The notes beneath the pieces are model-generated. The model ran no database searches. It was not told where the DNA came from and saw only the letters and a list, made by a program, of their open reading frames with translations. The position numbers were made by a program, and so were the translations under genes. From NCBI GenBank assembly GCA_004554245.1, contig SFND01000038.1, forward strand, positions 1 to 6,508: a stretch of DNA of 6,508 bases. Direction: 5' to 3'. This document shows positions 5,647 through 6,508 of this stretch, piece by piece. The DNA is from Oribacterium sp. (GTDB lineage Bacteria > Bacillota_A > Clostridia > Lachnospirales > Lachnospiraceae). Position 1 is the first letter of the stretch. The number at the start of each line of letters is the position of its first letter.

Positions 5647-5944
5647 TCTGTCTTTCCTTCCCCTCTTTGAGGAAGACCTGGATGAGATCACAGATTATAT
5701 TGCGAACCATCTGCATAATCCTGATGCTGCTCTCCGTCTGATTGATGATATTGAGATTGCGATCAATAAACGGCTTGAGACTCCGCTTGCTTTCGCACCC
5801 TATCCGTCATCGAAAACCAGGCCTCATCCTTACTACCGAATCAATGTAAGAAACTTTTCAATATTCTATGTTGTCATTGGCGACACAATGGAAATTCGCC
5901 GTGCTCTGTACGCCAAGCGTGATCTTGACAACCTGCTGACATAA
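5627..5944 (+). CDS. RelE/ParE-family toxin
   Basis: The partner of the Phd/YefM antitoxin. RelE-type members cleave mRNA on the ribosome, while ParE-type members poison gyrase; the sequence does not decide which. The 105-residue product shows the family layout: YNLSFLPLFEEDLDEITDYI (first strand and helix), NPDAALRLIDDIEIAI (second helix), then the basic core RPHPYYRINVRNFSIFYVV and the end EIRRALYAKRDLDNLL. The start at 5627 is chosen because AAGGAG (5613-5618) lies 8 bases upstream and family homology begins there. A longer open frame back to 5501 only overlaps the antitoxin gene. A terminator follows directly. Confidence 0.92.
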   Translation: MSTQKYNLSFLPLFEEDLDEITDYIANHLHNPDAALRLIDDIEIAINKRLETPLAFAPYPSSKTRPHPYYRINVRNFSIFYVVIGDTMEIRRALYAKRDLDNLLT

Positions 5945-5952
5945 TTACAGTC

Positions 5953-5981
5953 AAGCCGCCTGCTGAAACAGGCGGCTTTTT
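5953..5981 (+). terminator. Rho-independent terminator of the toxin-antitoxin operon
   Basis: AAGCCGCCTG (5953-5962), a 6-base loop CTGAAA and CAGGCGGCTT (5969-5978) form a perfect 10-bp stem followed by a T tract (5977-5981), starting 8 bases after the toxin stop codon. On the minus strand it is preceded by AAAAA and could also work weakly in the other direction. Confidence 0.92.
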
Positions 5982-6000
5982 CTGTCATCACTAGCACTGT

Positions 6001-6027
6001 ATTTGCTACTGCGATTACTTTGCTCAT
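6001..6027 (-). pseudogene. ParA/Soj-like ATPase, 9-codon N-terminal stub
   Basis: ATG at 6027 has GGGAGG (6041-6036) 8 bases upstream. The first nine codons read MSKVIAVAN, the usual start of ParA-family partition ATPases, which continue QKGGVGKTTT (deviant Walker A). Here the sequence instead passes into TVLVMTEKAA, which is the antisense of the toxin-antitoxin terminator, and ends at a stop inside the toxin gene's opposite strand. So only the start of the gene survives. ParA genes of this type are common on plasmids and integrative elements. The match is short but is supported by the strong RBS. Confidence 0.55.
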
Positions 6028-6072
6028 ATTCTTTTCCTCCCATCACGCATACCTAGAAGCCGGCGCGCATAT

Positions 6073-6121
6073 AAAAAGAGGCACCCCTTCTCAGATTGAT
6101 TCTGAAAAATGAGTACCTCTT
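6073..6121 (-). terminator. Long terminator-like hairpin upstream of the ParA stub
   Basis: On the minus strand AAGAGGTACTC pairs with GGGTGCCTCTT over 11 bp (two G-U wobbles), and the inner TTTTTCAGA/TCTGAGAAG adds about nine more pairs around the loop ATCAA, with one bulged A between. TTTTT follows (6077-6073). The plus strand has no T tract after the hairpin. The stem lies 32 bases before the ParA-like RBS and could end the DUF1848 transcript or attenuate the gene beyond it. Confidence 0.7.
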
Positions 6122-6238
6122 CGGGCCACGTAGAGCCGGTATAAGAATCTTTCTACCCGCGACTTTTCCAATCGTGATTCCACAGGATCAATGTTTAATG
6201 TTCTACATCTACGATCATTTTGCTGTGTGGAGGGAGCT
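6122..6238. other. Non-coding stretch between the DUF1848 stop and the hairpin
   Basis: No gene with a start codon and RBS is visible on either strand. On the minus strand GTAGA and TCTAC (around 6156 and 6132) and flanking CGGG/CCCG can pair, so part of it may fold as RNA ahead of the terminator at 6073-6121. An open minus-strand frame (LEKSRVERFLYRLYV) without a start crosses it. I cannot assign a function. Confidence 0.3.
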
Positions 6239-6508
6239 CTAGAGAAGGTCAAAGATGCTCATCTGTCTGTCAATCCAGGACGCCTGTTTGGCAGTGTGTA
6301 CAATATCATGCTCTGTGAGATGCCCGATTAACAGCGGAGACGAAGGATCATGCTGACTCATATTATGGAGAACAGCGGATTGGTCGTAGTTGGCATAGCA
6401 ATAAAGGCAGCCGTGTCCGCAGGTGTTGTACTCGCCAATATCAGCGCCAAGGAGACAGGAACACCCCTGCCGTGCAGGGGAATGGGTTGGCACGAGAAGT
6501 CTCTTTCC
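6239..6508 (-). CDS. DUF1848-family Fe-S protein, C-terminal part (gene continues beyond the right edge)
   Basis: The last 89 codons are in the window and the frame is open through the right edge; the apparent GTG start at 6493 is not a real start. The cysteine pattern GCSCLLGADIGEYNTC followed by GHGCLYCYAN gives CxC then CxxxCxxC, the conserved C-terminal block of DUF1848 proteins, which are thought to bind an iron-sulfur cluster. Their biochemical role is not established to my knowledge. The ending SPLLIGHLTEHDIVHTAKQ...SIFDLL also fits the family and looks like a natural C-terminus. The N-terminal portion lies outside and cannot be judged. Confidence 0.82.
   Translation of the reverse strand, partial: GKRLLVPTHSPARQGCSCLLGADIGEYNTCGHGCLYCYANYDQSAVLHNMSQHDPSSPLLIGHLTEHDIVHTAKQASWIDRQMSIFDLL

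Noticed and set aside
6122..6238. tRNA gene or known riboswitch
   Set aside because: I could not fit a cloverleaf with a T-loop GTTCGA-type core, nor the conserved core of any riboswitch class I know.

Overview
The window looks like a piece of a Bacillota (Firmicutes) genome, most likely a gut-type Clostridia or Erysipelotrichia member. The support is a ptsH-ptsI order with strong purine-rich Shine-Dalgarno sequences, low-GC intergenic DNA around richer coding DNA, a cre-like operator, a MATE transporter, a DUF1848-family gene and a Phd/RelE-type toxin-antitoxin pair. No species can be named from the sequence alone.

Layout. Positions 1-1286 (minus) hold the general PTS pair: intact HPr (ptsH), then Enzyme I (ptsI), which runs off the left edge and carries an internal deletion plus frame change near 774/775. 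The 445-base gap 1287-1731 holds the ptsH control region: a promoter, a cre-like site and a terminator hairpin inside the leader. Behind these sit a GGGGTC inverted-repeat pair and the terminator of the next gene. Positions 1732-3081 (minus) encode an intact MATE-family exporter with its own promoter and terminator.

Positions 3271-5242 (minus) are the strangest part. They are a head-to-tail string of gene pieces in the order expected of a sucrose/fructooligosaccharide uptake operon: a piece of an extracellular substrate-binding protein, the middle of a GH32 beta-fructosidase and the C-terminal half of a PfkB sugar kinase. Upstream of these lie a Ser/Gly/Asn-rich surface-protein piece and a short N-terminal stub with a good start site. 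Every piece lacks an end, and the reading frame changes at several joints. The sequence therefore appears to have lost internal segments, either in the living genome or during assembly.

Positions 5322-5981 (plus) are a complete two-gene toxin-antitoxin operon (Phd/YefM antitoxin, RelE/ParE toxin) with promoter, good RBSs and terminator. It is the only plus-strand unit and the only intact accessory module. Right of it are a 9-codon ParA-like start stub (6001-6027, minus) with a strong RBS, a long terminator hairpin, and the last 89 codons of a DUF1848-family Fe-S protein that enters from the right edge.

Functional picture: PTS phosphotransfer and (formerly) sucrose/fructan uptake and cleavage suggest a saccharolytic lifestyle. 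The toxin-antitoxin and ParA stubs suggest a mobile-element remnant. I do not see a convincing new defence or other novel system. The features most worth checking are the repeated truncation joints, the ptsH leader attenuator, the HPr lacking Ser46, and the GGGGTC repeat pair.
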